64,000 nt of DNA from Pelagibacterium sp. 26DY04 (GTDB lineage: Bacteria > Pseudomonadota > Alphaproteobacteria > Rhizobiales > Devosiaceae), in the NCBI RefSeq assembly GCF_031202305.1, contig NZ_CP101731.1:2356001-2420000 (forward strand). The letters run 5' to 3'. This document shows, piece by piece, positions 22,140-28,405 of this stretch (positions are counted from its first letter, which is position 1; every line of letters begins with the position of its first letter). The notes beneath the pieces are model-generated. The model had not been told where the DNA came from. It did no database searches and saw only the letters and a program-made list of their open reading frames with translations. The position numbers and the translations under genes were made by a program.

Positions 22140-22781
22140 TTACGCGGCTTCGCTCTCAACTGTAGGCTTGCGCGGCTCGAAGTCCAGGAACTTCGGGAAA
22201 CCCCTGCCGCCATCCCAGCGCATTGGCATAAGGAGGCCGATCACATGACCTGCGGCATGGAAATGAATGAGCGCGGGACCGCCGGCACTACCTGTCTCGA
22301 TGCGCATCCTCGTGTTGCCAGCAACGAGCTTGCCGGCAGCGGCGAACGAGGCGAAAAGGGCCGAGTCGAACGCGTCGTGTCCGCCCGCGCTGTCAGCGCC
22401 GGCCATTGCTCGACGCCAGTCGGGGAAAGACCCCTCGATCTGCCATTTGGGCATGATTGCAACCGGCGTTCCGGCAGCGTCTGTAACTGTGGCAGGTTCG
22501 CCTTGGCTGGCGATGACGCGACGAGGTCCTTCCTCACCCCTGCCCGGCTTGCACGCCTTAAGCTGATCCTTACCGAGGCGGCAAATGACGCTCCCGCCTT
22601 CGATAGTCCCGGTCTCGTCGTGGCAGACCAGCATCCGGTGCCCGTCTGTGGCGACGATGAACACGCCTCCATCGGCGCGCGGCTCGATATGAACGCCGTT
22701 GAGGTAGTAGCGCGTTTCCTCGCTGCTCTGGAAAAGAGCGGCTGCCGAAAAAAGCGTGGCGTCTACGTTGAACGATCCCAT
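22140..22781 (-). CDS. DnaN-like sliding clamp segments in a short protein, 213 aa
   Basis: Three signatures of the bacterial beta clamp occur in order: 'TRYYLNGV' with 'ATDGHRMLV' (as in DnaN domain II), 'IEGSFPDWRRAM' (start of domain III) and a closing 'GLLMPMRW' (as the C-terminal PMRL). The protein is 213 residues against about 366 for DnaN, so one of three clamp domains is missing. It could assemble as a higher oligomer, decoy clamp-binding proteins, or load phage replication proteins; that is inference. It is in the replication operon. Confidence 0.65.
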   Translation of the reverse strand: MGSFNVDATLFSAAALFQSSEETRYYLNGVHIEPRADGGVFIVATDGHRMLVCHDETGTIEGGSVICRLGKDQLKACKPGRGEEGPRRVIASQGEPATVTDAAGTPVAIMPKWQIEGSFPDWRRAMAGADSAGGHDAFDSALFASFAAAGKLVAGNTRMRIETGSAGGPALIHFHAAGHVIGLLMPMRWDGGRGFPKFLDFEPRKPTVESEAA

Positions 22782-22792
22782 CGTCTGGTCTC

Positions 22793-23038
22793 CTATGCAG
22801 CCTGTGTCTTGAGGGGTGAGCTTGCCTTCCGCCGCTCGGCGCGCTTCGCTGCCGCGTCGGCCTTGGCCTGTTCCTTCGCAAGTTCGCCGTTCCAGAAGTC
22901 CTGGGCGGCGTCTTTGACGCTCTGTTCAGTCGGGCCGCGCCACACCATCGTGACACTGTCGCGGATCACGAGGCAGGCCATATAGCGGCGGTGAGCGGGG
23001 GCGGCTTCGGAGGTGTAGATGTCGATGGGGAGGGTCAT
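22793..23038 (-). CDS. Small basic phage protein, 81 aa
   Basis: The ATG at 23038 (MTLPIDIYTSEAAPAHRRYMACLVIRD) overlaps the upstream stop by ATGA and has GGGAGG about 9 bases upstream. A beta-rich half with 'TMVWRGPTEQSVKDAAQDFWNGEL' is followed by a Lys/Ala/Glu helix (AKEQAKADAAAKRAERRK). Function unknown. Confidence 0.6.
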   Translation of the reverse strand: MTLPIDIYTSEAAPAHRRYMACLVIRDSVTMVWRGPTEQSVKDAAQDFWNGELAKEQAKADAAAKRAERRKASSPLKTQAA

Positions 23039-23205
23039 TCGGGCAACCTCCCGACGATCAACGACCCCACAAACCAAACCTGGGAGATGGCGAGCGGGGC
23101 CCAATACGTGCTCCCGCGCTCACCAAGCATGAACCCGGCTATGGCTAGGACGAGGAAAATGGCGCCGAATATAAGCGCTGCCAAAGAAGCGGTTTCGGTT
23201 CTCAT
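23035..23205 (-). CDS. Two-helix membrane protein, 56 aa
   Basis: The start at 23205 (MRTETASLAALIFG) overlaps the Cro-like gene stop by ATGA. Two hydrophobic segments (LAALIFGAIFLVLAIAGFML and WAPLAISQVWFVGSLIVG) are joined by a short polar loop. It is the second gene of the early leftward transcript, so it is made soon after induction or infection. Role unknown. Confidence 0.6.
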   Translation of the reverse strand: MRTETASLAALIFGAIFLVLAIAGFMLGERGSTYWAPLAISQVWFVGSLIVGRLPE

Positions 23206-23420
23206 GCTGCAACCCCGCGCGCTGCGAGGTTGGCCTCGAACAGGTCTTGGGCAGTGCATCCGGCCAAGCGAATGATCGTAGGCCAATGGCGATCGGGAAT
23301 GCCGATCTTTGGCCATTTGTACACGGCGTCGGGCTGGAACTTCTTGCCGGTATCGGACGCGATAGCGACTGCTACCGCCTTCGCTCCGCCCGCTCGCTCG
23401 ATGATGGTTTCGATCTTCAT
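23202..23420 (-). CDS. Cro-like repressor (carph-isopro / YdaS-like HTH), 72 aa
   Basis: The sequence 'MKIETIIERAGGAKAVAVAIA' and 'DAVYKWPKIGIPDRHWPTII' is the pattern of Cro-like helix-turn-helix proteins of the carph-isopro type. It is transcribed divergently from the CI repressor with operators between, the classical place of cro. It is the first gene of the leftward early operon and has a GAGGTG ribosome site. It probably turns off CI synthesis and tunes the early promoter. Confidence 0.8.
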   Translation of the reverse strand: MKIETIIERAGGAKAVAVAIASDTGKKFQPDAVYKWPKIGIPDRHWPTIIRLAGCTAQDLFEANLAARGVAA

Positions 23421-23441
23421 AAGCTCACCTCAGTTGTGGCA

Positions 23442-23470
23442 AACTTATTGGATTTTAAATCCATGATCAA
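23442..23470 (-). promoter_or_regulatory. Candidate early promoter for cro (leftward)
   Basis: On the leftward strand TTGATC (23470-23465) and TAAGTT (23447-23442) are 17 bases apart, and the palindrome 23449-23463 fills the spacer. Match to consensus is modest (4/6 and 3/6). A second possible -10, TAAAAT, lies inside the palindrome. CI bound at the palindrome would block polymerase. Confidence 0.45.
23449..23463. promoter_or_regulatory. Operator 1 of the CI/Cro switch
   Basis: TGGATTT-T-AAATCCA is a perfect palindrome with 7-base arms. A near-identical site recurs at 25587-25601 over the rightward early promoter, which argues for a shared phage repressor. Confidence 0.7.
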
Positions 23471-23478
23471 GGGGGCAG

Positions 23479-23495
23479 ATTTCCAAACCGGAAAT
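23479..23495. promoter_or_regulatory. Operator 2 of the CI/Cro switch
   Basis: ATTTCC-AAACC-GGAAAT is a perfect palindrome with 6-base arms and a 5-base centre. It lies where the -35 region of the cI promoter should be, so a bound repressor could touch polymerase and activate or block it. Confidence 0.5.
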
Positions 23496-23507
23496 TTTTT
23501 CGGCCAC

Positions 23508-23520
23508 TATGATCCAGATA
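23508..23520 (+). promoter_or_regulatory. cI promoter giving a leaderless mRNA
   Basis: TATGAT (23508-23513) is a 5/6 match to a -10 box, and the CI ATG starts 7 bases later at 23520, where transcription should begin. There is no ribosome site before the ATG and no good -35. This is the layout of lambda PRM with leaderless cI. Confidence 0.5.
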
Positions 23521-24218
23521 TGCAGTGGTTCGAGAGATTACAGGCCCGAATGGATGAGCTTGGCTGGAGCAAAGCCGAGCTTTCGCGCCGTTCCGGTGTG
23601 CCCTATGACAGTGTGAATAAGTACCTGCGCGGGAACATTGAGCAACCGCGAGGTGACGCCATTGATCGGCTTGCCGGCGCAATAGGCAAGACTGTGCTTT
23701 GGTTGCGTGATGGGATTGATGCCCCCGATCCGGTTCGCCAGCCGGACGTTGAGGGCTTCGACCGCTCCGCGACTATGCGCATTCCGGTGCGTGGCGAGGT
23801 CGCCGCCGGCCAGTGGCTTGAGACGGTCCCGTTCCTCGATGACCTGCAGCTTGAGGACTGGCTGGACGGCCTGGCGGTCCCGGAGGCGCTAAAGCCCTTT
23901 ACCTACGCCTTGCGGGTGAAAGGTTCCTCCATCAATCGCTTGGCGCCAGATGGCACTTATCTTGTCTGCCTCGACATCACCTCGGGCGTGGAGATCCATC
24001 ATCGCGACGTGGTTGTAGTCGAGCGCATCCGCGACCAGGGCGCTTTGCGCGAAGTTACCGCCAAGCGCCTTCTCCAGCGCGGCGACGAAATCGTTCTCGC
24101 GCCCGAATCGGACGATCCGGCATGGCAGACCGAAATCGTGCTTAAGGACGACCCCTACCAGATGGATGCCGAAATCAGGATCGTGGCGAAGGTCAAACAT
24201 GTGGTGAGGCCGCTATGA
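23520..24218 (+). CDS. CI-type phage repressor with LexA-like autocleavage domain, 232 aa
   Basis: An N-terminal HTH (QARMDELGWSKAELSRRSGVPYDSVNKYLRG, residues 8-38) is followed by a peptidase S24 domain: cleavage site Ala96-Gly97 in 'RGEVAAGQWL', nucleophile Ser136/137 in 'RVKGSSINRLAP' and catalytic Lys182 in 'VTAKRLL'. It holds the prophage silent and should be cut after RecA activation by DNA damage. The start at 23520 was chosen because it begins the HTH and follows a -10 box directly; an upstream ATG at 23463 would lie in the operator. Two small genes follow in the same operon. Confidence 0.88.
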   Translation: MQWFERLQARMDELGWSKAELSRRSGVPYDSVNKYLRGNIEQPRGDAIDRLAGAIGKTVLWLRDGIDAPDPVRQPDVEGFDRSATMRIPVRGEVAAGQWLETVPFLDDLQLEDWLDGLAVPEALKPFTYALRVKGSSINRLAPDGTYLVCLDITSGVEIHHRDVVVVERIRDQGALREVTAKRLLQRGDEIVLAPESDDPAWQTEIVLKDDPYQMDAEIRIVAKVKHVVRPL

Positions 24219-24487
24219 AGGCTCTGGTCGCACTCACCTGTGCCGCTGTCCTAGGCGCCATCGGGTACTTCTTCTGGGGAGAGTACGAAGCTGCACAGGA
24301 GCGGGAGCGCATCGCTCACTTCGAAGCGGCGCGATCTGCTTGCCTCGACCAACTCGGCCAGTTCGCCGCCGATAACTACCGCGGCGATGCAACGCCAGAT
24401 CAGAGGGCGGCGGTTATGGATTGCGCCGGGTACATCACGCCCGACGATGTCGAGGCTGCCGGCCGATCGCTGCTGGCCGCGCCATGA
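24215..24487 (+). CDS. Membrane-anchored small protein co-expressed with CI, 90 aa
   Basis: The ATG overlaps the CI stop (ATGA). Residues 4-21 (LVALTCAAVLGAIGYFFW) form a signal anchor; the rest is a polar, mostly periplasmic or cytoplasmic domain with two Cys (ARSACLDQLG and MDCAGYITPDDVE). Co-expression with the repressor means it is made in the lysogen. Superinfection exclusion or another lysogenic trait is possible but is inference. Confidence 0.65.
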   Translation: MKALVALTCAAVLGAIGYFFWGEYEAAQERERIAHFEAARSACLDQLGQFAADNYRGDATPDQRAAVMDCAGYITPDDVEAAGRSLLAAP

Positions 24488-24711
24488 GCGAGGACGGCGA
24501 GAGCGACGACGATTTCGAGCGTCGTGTCCGCCTTCTGGCAGCTCGGCGGGCGCAGGAGATCGTCTTACGTGAGGGCGCGGCCCTCGCTCTATCGGCCCGC
24601 GATCTCGATGAGGACGCCATAGCCGCAGACAGCCAGCTCCTGGCCATAGCGATCGCTCAGGCCATTGTGGACGCCTATGCGGGCAATCTGGGTGGGGATG
24701 AGGACGAGTAA
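24484..24711 (+). CDS. Acidic helical protein co-expressed with CI, 75 aa
   Basis: The ATG at 24484 overlaps the previous stop (ATGA). The protein is acidic at both ends (MSEDGESDDDFE and GGDEDE) with a helical, Ala-rich centre (LLAARRAQEIVLREGAALALSARDLDED). It is the third gene of the cI operon. No family recognised. Confidence 0.6.
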   Translation: MSEDGESDDDFERRVRLLAARRAQEIVLREGAALALSARDLDEDAIAADSQLLAIAIAQAIVDAYAGNLGGDEDE

Positions 24712-24720
24712 GGGGGAGAG

Positions 24721-25296
24721 ATGGCTTGGGAGTTGGCCACGAGCATCTTGGGGCGGTTGCTCGATTGGCGGGGCGGCATCGTCTATGACGCCGATTTCCG
24801 CGAGTGCGAGACTGAGCCAAAGAAGTGGCCGGCGATATGGCTCCACGCCACGATCTACAACCGGACCCCTGCCCCGATCTATACCAGCCATTTTGAAGCC
24901 GAGGGTGACGAGTTCCTGGCCATCCACATAGGGCGGCCCGAAAAGCCTCAGATCGCGTCGTCGCGCGTCGGCAACTCGATCACGTTCCCCGAGCGCCGAA
25001 TAGAGCCCCAAGAGAAGTTATCCTTGGACTTCCTCTTGTATCCCAACTGGCAACGGCTCGACATGGAATTGCCGCAGCCGCAATCGGGTTTGAGCGGACA
25101 ATCGGCGGGCATGGTGGCCACGTTCCACACGCGATTGAGGCTCGATTCCAAGGCTTCGATGCGCCTACCCAATGCCACCGAACGCGCATACAGCATCGAC
25201 AGGGAAACGATCAGCGCCAAGGCCAAGACTGCCGAAAGCATGGCCGGGAAAACAGCGCTGAGCCATTGGATGAGCGATTCCACCGATCCCTCCTAA
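24721..25296 (+). CDS. Phage protein of unknown function, 191 aa, in cI operon
   Basis: The ATG at 24721 has a GGGGGAGAG purine run upstream. Residues about 15-135 look like a beta-sandwich (IWLHATIYNRTPAPIYTSHF, RIEPQEKLSLDFLLYPNW). The last 55 residues are polar and helical and overlap an opposite-strand gene (24948-25283) that has its own strong ribosome site, so the true C-terminus or even the reality of one of the pair is open. A hairpin at 25295-25316 overlaps the stop. Confidence 0.55.
   Translation: MAWELATSILGRLLDWRGGIVYDADFRECETEPKKWPAIWLHATIYNRTPAPIYTSHFEAEGDEFLAIHIGRPEKPQIASSRVGNSITFPERRIEPQEKLSLDFLLYPNWQRLDMELPQPQSGLSGQSAGMVATFHTRLRLDSKASMRLPNATERAYSIDRETISAKAKTAESMAGKTALSHWMSDSTDPS
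24948..25283 (-). CDS. Membrane protein antisense to the 191-aa gene, 111 aa
   Basis: A GTG at 25283 follows a near-perfect AGGAGG ribosome site by about 7 bases. The product has a hydrophobic helix (VFPAMLSAVLALALIVSLSMLYA), then a coiled-coil segment (ALGRRIEALESSLNRVWNVA) and a Cys-rich stretch (ADCPLKPDCGCG). The layout of one membrane helix plus coiled coil resembles small phage membrane proteins. It lies fully inside the opposite-strand gene 24721-25296. Third-position GC is high in both frames. Confidence 0.5.
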   Translation of the reverse strand: MESLIQWLSAVFPAMLSAVLALALIVSLSMLYARSVALGRRIEALESSLNRVWNVATMPADCPLKPDCGCGNSMSSRCQLGYKRKSKDNFSWGSIRRSGNVIELPTRDDAI

Positions 25297-25316
25297 AGCG
25301 CGCCTGTCGGCGCTTT
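25295..25316. terminator. Hairpin ending the cI operon
   Basis: AAAGCGC (25295-25301) and GCGCTTT (25310-25316) form a 7-bp stem with an 8-base loop, beginning in the stop codon of the 191-residue gene. The T-rich right arm on the rightward strand suits termination, though the T run is short. Confidence 0.5.
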
Positions 25317-25343
25317 CTCGCGCGTGTGTGCGTTTACACATTT

Positions 25344-25431
25344 CAGAGGTTGAGGATTAGAAACAACCTCTGTGGAACCCTTAAGCTCTAGCTCCTGAGT
25401 TCGTGGAAGCGCCCGTCAAGGGCGCGCTTCC
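25344..25431. other. Two further strong hairpins in the intergenic region
   Basis: CAGAGGTTG/CAACCTCTG (25344-25352, 25364-25372) is a perfect 9-bp stem. GGAAGCGC/GCGCTTCC (25405-25412, 25424-25431) is an 8-bp stem that extends inward with further pairing. Together with the hairpin at 25295 they make three stems in 137 bases with no gene. They could insulate the cI operon from the rightward early promoter or encode a small RNA. Confidence 0.45.
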
Positions 25432-25546
25432 CGTTCGTCGATGCCTCGTTACACTCGGCATCTCCTCACTCACCACCGCTACGACATTGTACCGCGCGAG
25501 CGTATGCGTGAAAGGTCTGGTGGTCAATCCGGTCTGGCAACTTTTC

Positions 25547-25601
25547 TGGATTTTATTTCCGAACCCCCATTGACGCGCCTGTTTATTGGATTTAAATTCC
25601 A
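25547..25601 (+). promoter_or_regulatory. Rightward early promoter with two CI-type operators
   Basis: TTGACG (25570-25575) and TAAATT (25593-25598) are 17 bases apart. An operator-like palindrome TGGATTTAAATTCCA (25587-25601) covers the -10, and a degenerate copy TGGATTTTATTTCCG (25547-25561) lies just before the -35. Both resemble the operator at 23449-23463. Repressor bound here would shut the rightward operon that starts at 25666, the counterpart of lambda OL/PL. The rest of the 25297-25665 gap holds only the hairpins listed separately. Confidence 0.6.
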
Positions 25602-25665
25602 GATACTCACCGGGGACGAAGAAGCGCACCGCGCCGATCTCCCCAACACGATGGAGACAGTGGGA

Positions 25666-25848
25666 ATGCCCAACAAGTTCAACATGGAAATCCGCATCGC
25701 TCAGATGCTGCAGCGCGTCGGAGCCAAGCAACTCAAGACCGAAGCGGATCGCATAGATGAGCTTCTGAGGGCGGGGCGTGTATCGCCCTTCACGGCCCGC
25801 AAGATGCGCGAGACCGCTCCCATCCGTCTGGCCTACCTCGCCGCCTAA
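25666..25848 (+). CDS. Small helical phage protein, first gene of rightward early operon, 60 aa
   Basis: The ATG at 25666 has a GGAG 9 bases upstream; an ATG five codons earlier is possible. The protein is helical and basic (MEIRIAQMLQRVGAKQLKTEADRIDELLRAGRV). As the first gene after the CI-controlled promoter it should be an immediate early product. No family recognised. Confidence 0.55.
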   Translation: MPNKFNMEIRIAQMLQRVGAKQLKTEADRIDELLRAGRVSPFTARKMRETAPIRLAYLAA

Positions 25849-25875
25849 CCCCTCACCCAACCCACGAGGTCTGCC

Positions 25876-26274
25876 ATGACCCAGTTCATCCAGAGCAGCC
25901 AGGATCAGATCACGGTAGCCGAGATCAAGCTCGAGCTCGGCCTGTCGGGCAATCACCTCGACGCCCTGATCGAAACCGGCATCGCCTACGGCTCCATCCA
26001 ATACCCCCGTTCGCGGTCGGAAACATGGTTGGTCGAATGCAACGATCAGTTCGAGGCCGCATGTGATCGCCTCGGCAAGATCAAGGGCATGGGTCAGGAG
26101 CGGTTCTGGCAGGGCAAGCCCTTCCGTGAGGTGACCACCCTACCCGTTCCCGAGGCTATCCGAGCCGCCAAGGCATGGGTGATCCGGTGGGCGATGAAGC
26201 AGACCGACATTCTCGATGCCCTTGATGCGCAGCAGCGCGCAGATCGCGCCGCTTATGCAGTCGCGGCTGAATAG
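25876..26274 (+). CDS. Phage protein of unknown function, 132 aa
   Basis: Starts at ATG 25876 after an 'ACGAGGT' ribosome site. A possible small HTH lies near 'ITVAEIKLELGLSGNHLDALIETG', and the end is Ala-rich and helical. The N-terminal pattern suggests DNA binding but no family was recognised. Confidence 0.6.
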   Translation: MTQFIQSSQDQITVAEIKLELGLSGNHLDALIETGIAYGSIQYPRSRSETWLVECNDQFEAACDRLGKIKGMGQERFWQGKPFREVTTLPVPEAIRAAKAWVIRWAMKQTDILDALDAQQRADRAAYAVAAE

Positions 26275-26283
26275 GAGGCGAGC

Positions 26284-26517
26284 ATGGCCATTGAATTCAG
26301 AAACGGCGCTTCGGTGCATCAGATTTGGGGCGACTTGGCCGAGGGACAGTGCATGGCCTCGTTCCAGTACTTCGAACACGCCCTGATGTTTGCCGAAGCC
26401 TACATGGCGGGCAGGCCGAACGAGAGCGAGCGTCTGTTCGTGGTCAGCCACTATGACGGCAAGTCCCGCATGGTCGGCAGGATCGACCCTGCGCACGACG
26501 CAAAGATGGCGAGCTGA
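26284..26517 (+). CDS. Small phage protein of unknown function, 77 aa
   Basis: An AGGAGGCG ribosome site lies just before the ATG at 26284. The product (MAIEFRNGASVHQIWGDLAEG...) is mixed alpha/beta with no recognised motif. It is packed 9 bases after the previous stop and 3 before the next start. Confidence 0.6.
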   Translation: MAIEFRNGASVHQIWGDLAEGQCMASFQYFEHALMFAEAYMAGRPNESERLFVVSHYDGKSRMVGRIDPAHDAKMAS

Positions 26518-26520
26518 CCC

Positions 26521-26715
26521 ATGGACATCCGCACCGCCACCACCCTCCGCAAGAACATCATCCGCACCATACGGGAAACGGCAGATGCCGATGATGCGGC
26601 GGACAAGATCATCGGGCTCGTGGGTGAAGCCGTGAACCTGTCAGACAATCAAAACCCGATCAAATCTTCCATCGCCCTCGTGGACGAGGCGCAGAGCAAG
26701 GCAGCAGGGAAATGA
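26521..26715 (+). CDS. Small helical phage protein, 64 aa
   Basis: The ATG at 26521 follows the previous stop by 3 bases and its stop overlaps the next start by ATGA. The product (MDIRTATTLRKNIIRTIRETADADDAADKIIGLV) is helical and charged. Function unknown. Confidence 0.6.
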   Translation: MDIRTATTLRKNIIRTIRETADADDAADKIIGLVGEAVNLSDNQNPIKSSIALVDEAQSKAAGK

Positions 26716-27119
26716 GCGAGCACAAATTCACACCCGGCCCGTGGAAGCGTGGCGACTGCGATAGCTGGATCATCTGGGCGTCGGGATACGCTTCAACCGA
26801 CTGGATCAGGTGCGAACCGGGACCAGAAGCGGTTTGTGTCGCATCTCTTGACGTTCCCGCTTGGGCGCAAGTCGAAACTGATGGCGTCACCCGTGAGGCT
26901 TGGCTTGCCGAAGCCTCTGCAACAGCCGACCTGATAGCCGCCGCGCCGGAGATGCTGGAGGCGCTAGAGCCGCTAGGCGAACACGCCACCATGCGGGCTG
27001 TCGATATGCCGGAATGGCGCGACCGCGACATGGTGCAGATCGTCGTCACCATCGGTCAGCTTCGGGCCATCCGCAATGCCCTCGCCAAGGCCACCGGAGG
27101 CCCCCATGACAAGGAATAA
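26712..27119 (+). CDS. Phage protein with 'TPGPW...LIAAAPEML' pattern, 135 aa
   Basis: The protein opens with 'HKFTPGPWKRG' and contains 'TADLIAAAPEMLEALEPL', two marks of a very common phage protein group of unknown function. A shorter relative of the same pattern is encoded at 30063. It lies in the early operon upstream of the recombination genes. Confidence 0.65.
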   Translation: MSEHKFTPGPWKRGDCDSWIIWASGYASTDWIRCEPGPEAVCVASLDVPAWAQVETDGVTREAWLAEASATADLIAAAPEMLEALEPLGEHATMRAVDMPEWRDRDMVQIVVTIGQLRAIRNALAKATGGPHDKE

Positions 27120-27231
27120 CCTCCTCGCCGCCCTTTACCTCACCCCTGCCCTCGCTCTGGCGATTGCATGGGCCGTAGAACAGCGGTTCGACATGCCGTT
27201 CATCGATGCCGTGCAGGTGCTGTTCTCATGA
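27106..27231 (+). CDS. Small membrane protein, 41 aa
   Basis: ATG 27106 has GGAGG 5 bases upstream. The product has one hydrophobic segment (LLAALYLTPALALAIAWAV) and a polar tail. It overlaps both neighbours: 14 bases into the previous gene and ATGA with the next one at 27228. Confidence 0.5.
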   Translation: MTRNNLLAALYLTPALALAIAWAVEQRFDMPFIDAVQVLFS

Positions 27232-27428
27232 GCGCCGCCGATCCCATGATGGTGTTCTTCTCCCAGAAAGCCCGCGCCCTTGCCGACGCCAATGATCTCG
27301 GAGCCCTCAAGGCCCTGATTGATGAGGCCGTAGAGGACAAGCGCAAAGGCTTCGGCCCTCCGCTTTCCGAGATCAACACCGCCATCGACCTGGAACAGAA
27401 ACTCAAGCGCGAAGGAGAAGCAGCGTGA
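27228..27428 (+). CDS. Small protein upstream of RecE-like gene, 66 aa
   Basis: Start ATG 27228 (MSAADPMMVFFSQKARALADANDLG) overlaps the previous stop; its own stop overlaps the RecE-like start by GTGA. The product is helical. Tight coupling to recE/recT suggests a linked early function, otherwise unknown. Confidence 0.55.
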   Translation: MSAADPMMVFFSQKARALADANDLGALKALIDEAVEDKRKGFGPPLSEINTAIDLEQKLKREGEAA

Positions 27429-28405
27429 CAGTCCATGGCCCAATCAAAGCCGGCGGCAAGATTACCAAGCCCGGCGTTTATGACCTGCCGATCACTGAAT
27501 ACCATTCGCAGTGCTGCGATGGCCCATCGATCAGCTCGAGCGGCATCCGTGCCATCCTCAAGAGCCCGGCACATTACTGGAAGCACTCGGACCTGAACCC
27601 GAACCGTGTGGAGCAGGACGATGCCGAGGCGTTCATTCTCGGCCGCGCGGCTCACCACCTTCTGCTGGGCGAAGCTGACTTCGCCAAGCACTTCGTCATC
27701 CGGCCCGACACGGCGCCCGATGGGCGGGCGTGGAACGGCAACAACAAGTCGTGCCGGGAATGGTTGGACGAACAGGCGGCGCGCGGCATCACCGTGCTTA
27801 CGCCGGCCCAGATTGAGAAGATCAAAGGCATGGCCGGGCTCCTGCCTTGGCAGAAGGGGATGACCAACTGCGGCTTGGCCAACACGCCGCTGGTCGCCCA
27901 GGGCGGTGCGCTTTCCGGTGAGATTGAAAAGTCGCTGTTCTGGCGCGAGGGAAATGTTTGGGTGAAGGCTCGCCCCGACGCGATCCCCGGCGACAGCAAC
28001 GACTTCGCAGACCTCAAGACGATCAGCCCGCGCAACGCCGAAGGGATGAGCGACCGCAACATCGCAATGGCCGTCCATGACCACGGGTATCACGTGCAAG
28101 GCGCCGTGGTGGGCATGGCTGCCGATCGGGTGCTTGGCCGCAAGATGGAAGGCTTCCATCTCGTGTTTGTGGACACGGGGAACGTCCATGCCGTCTCGAT
28201 CAAGACCCTCGATGACGCCGATATCGTCCTCGGAGAGCGCGCTGTGTACGTCGCCCTTCAGATCTTCGAACGCTGCCTCGAAACCGGCATCTGGCCTGGC
28301 CCCACGGCCCGGCAGGCCGATGCCATGCGCCTTTCGATCCCGCAATGGGGAAGAGACGCAACCGAACGATACCTCGATACACTGGAACAGGAATTCGCCG
28401 CATGA
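27425..28405 (+). CDS. RecE-like 5'-3' exonuclease (PD-(D/E)XK, exonuclease VIII-type), 326 aa
   Basis: The RecB-type nuclease core is visible: 'LGRAAHHLLLGE' (motif His77/78), 'VWVKARPDAI' (D185), 'FADLKTISP' (D196-L-K198) and 'YHVQGAVVGM' (Q225). RecE degrades one strand from duplex ends and hands the other to RecT. The start is a GTG at 27425 overlapping the previous stop. The next gene is RecT with an ATGA overlap, the standard pair. Confidence 0.82.
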   Translation: MTVHGPIKAGGKITKPGVYDLPITEYHSQCCDGPSISSSGIRAILKSPAHYWKHSDLNPNRVEQDDAEAFILGRAAHHLLLGEADFAKHFVIRPDTAPDGRAWNGNNKSCREWLDEQAARGITVLTPAQIEKIKGMAGLLPWQKGMTNCGLANTPLVAQGGALSGEIEKSLFWREGNVWVKARPDAIPGDSNDFADLKTISPRNAEGMSDRNIAMAVHDHGYHVQGAVVGMAADRVLGRKMEGFHLVFVDTGNVHAVSIKTLDDADIVLGERAVYVALQIFERCLETGIWPGPTARQADAMRLSIPQWGRDATERYLDTLEQEFAA

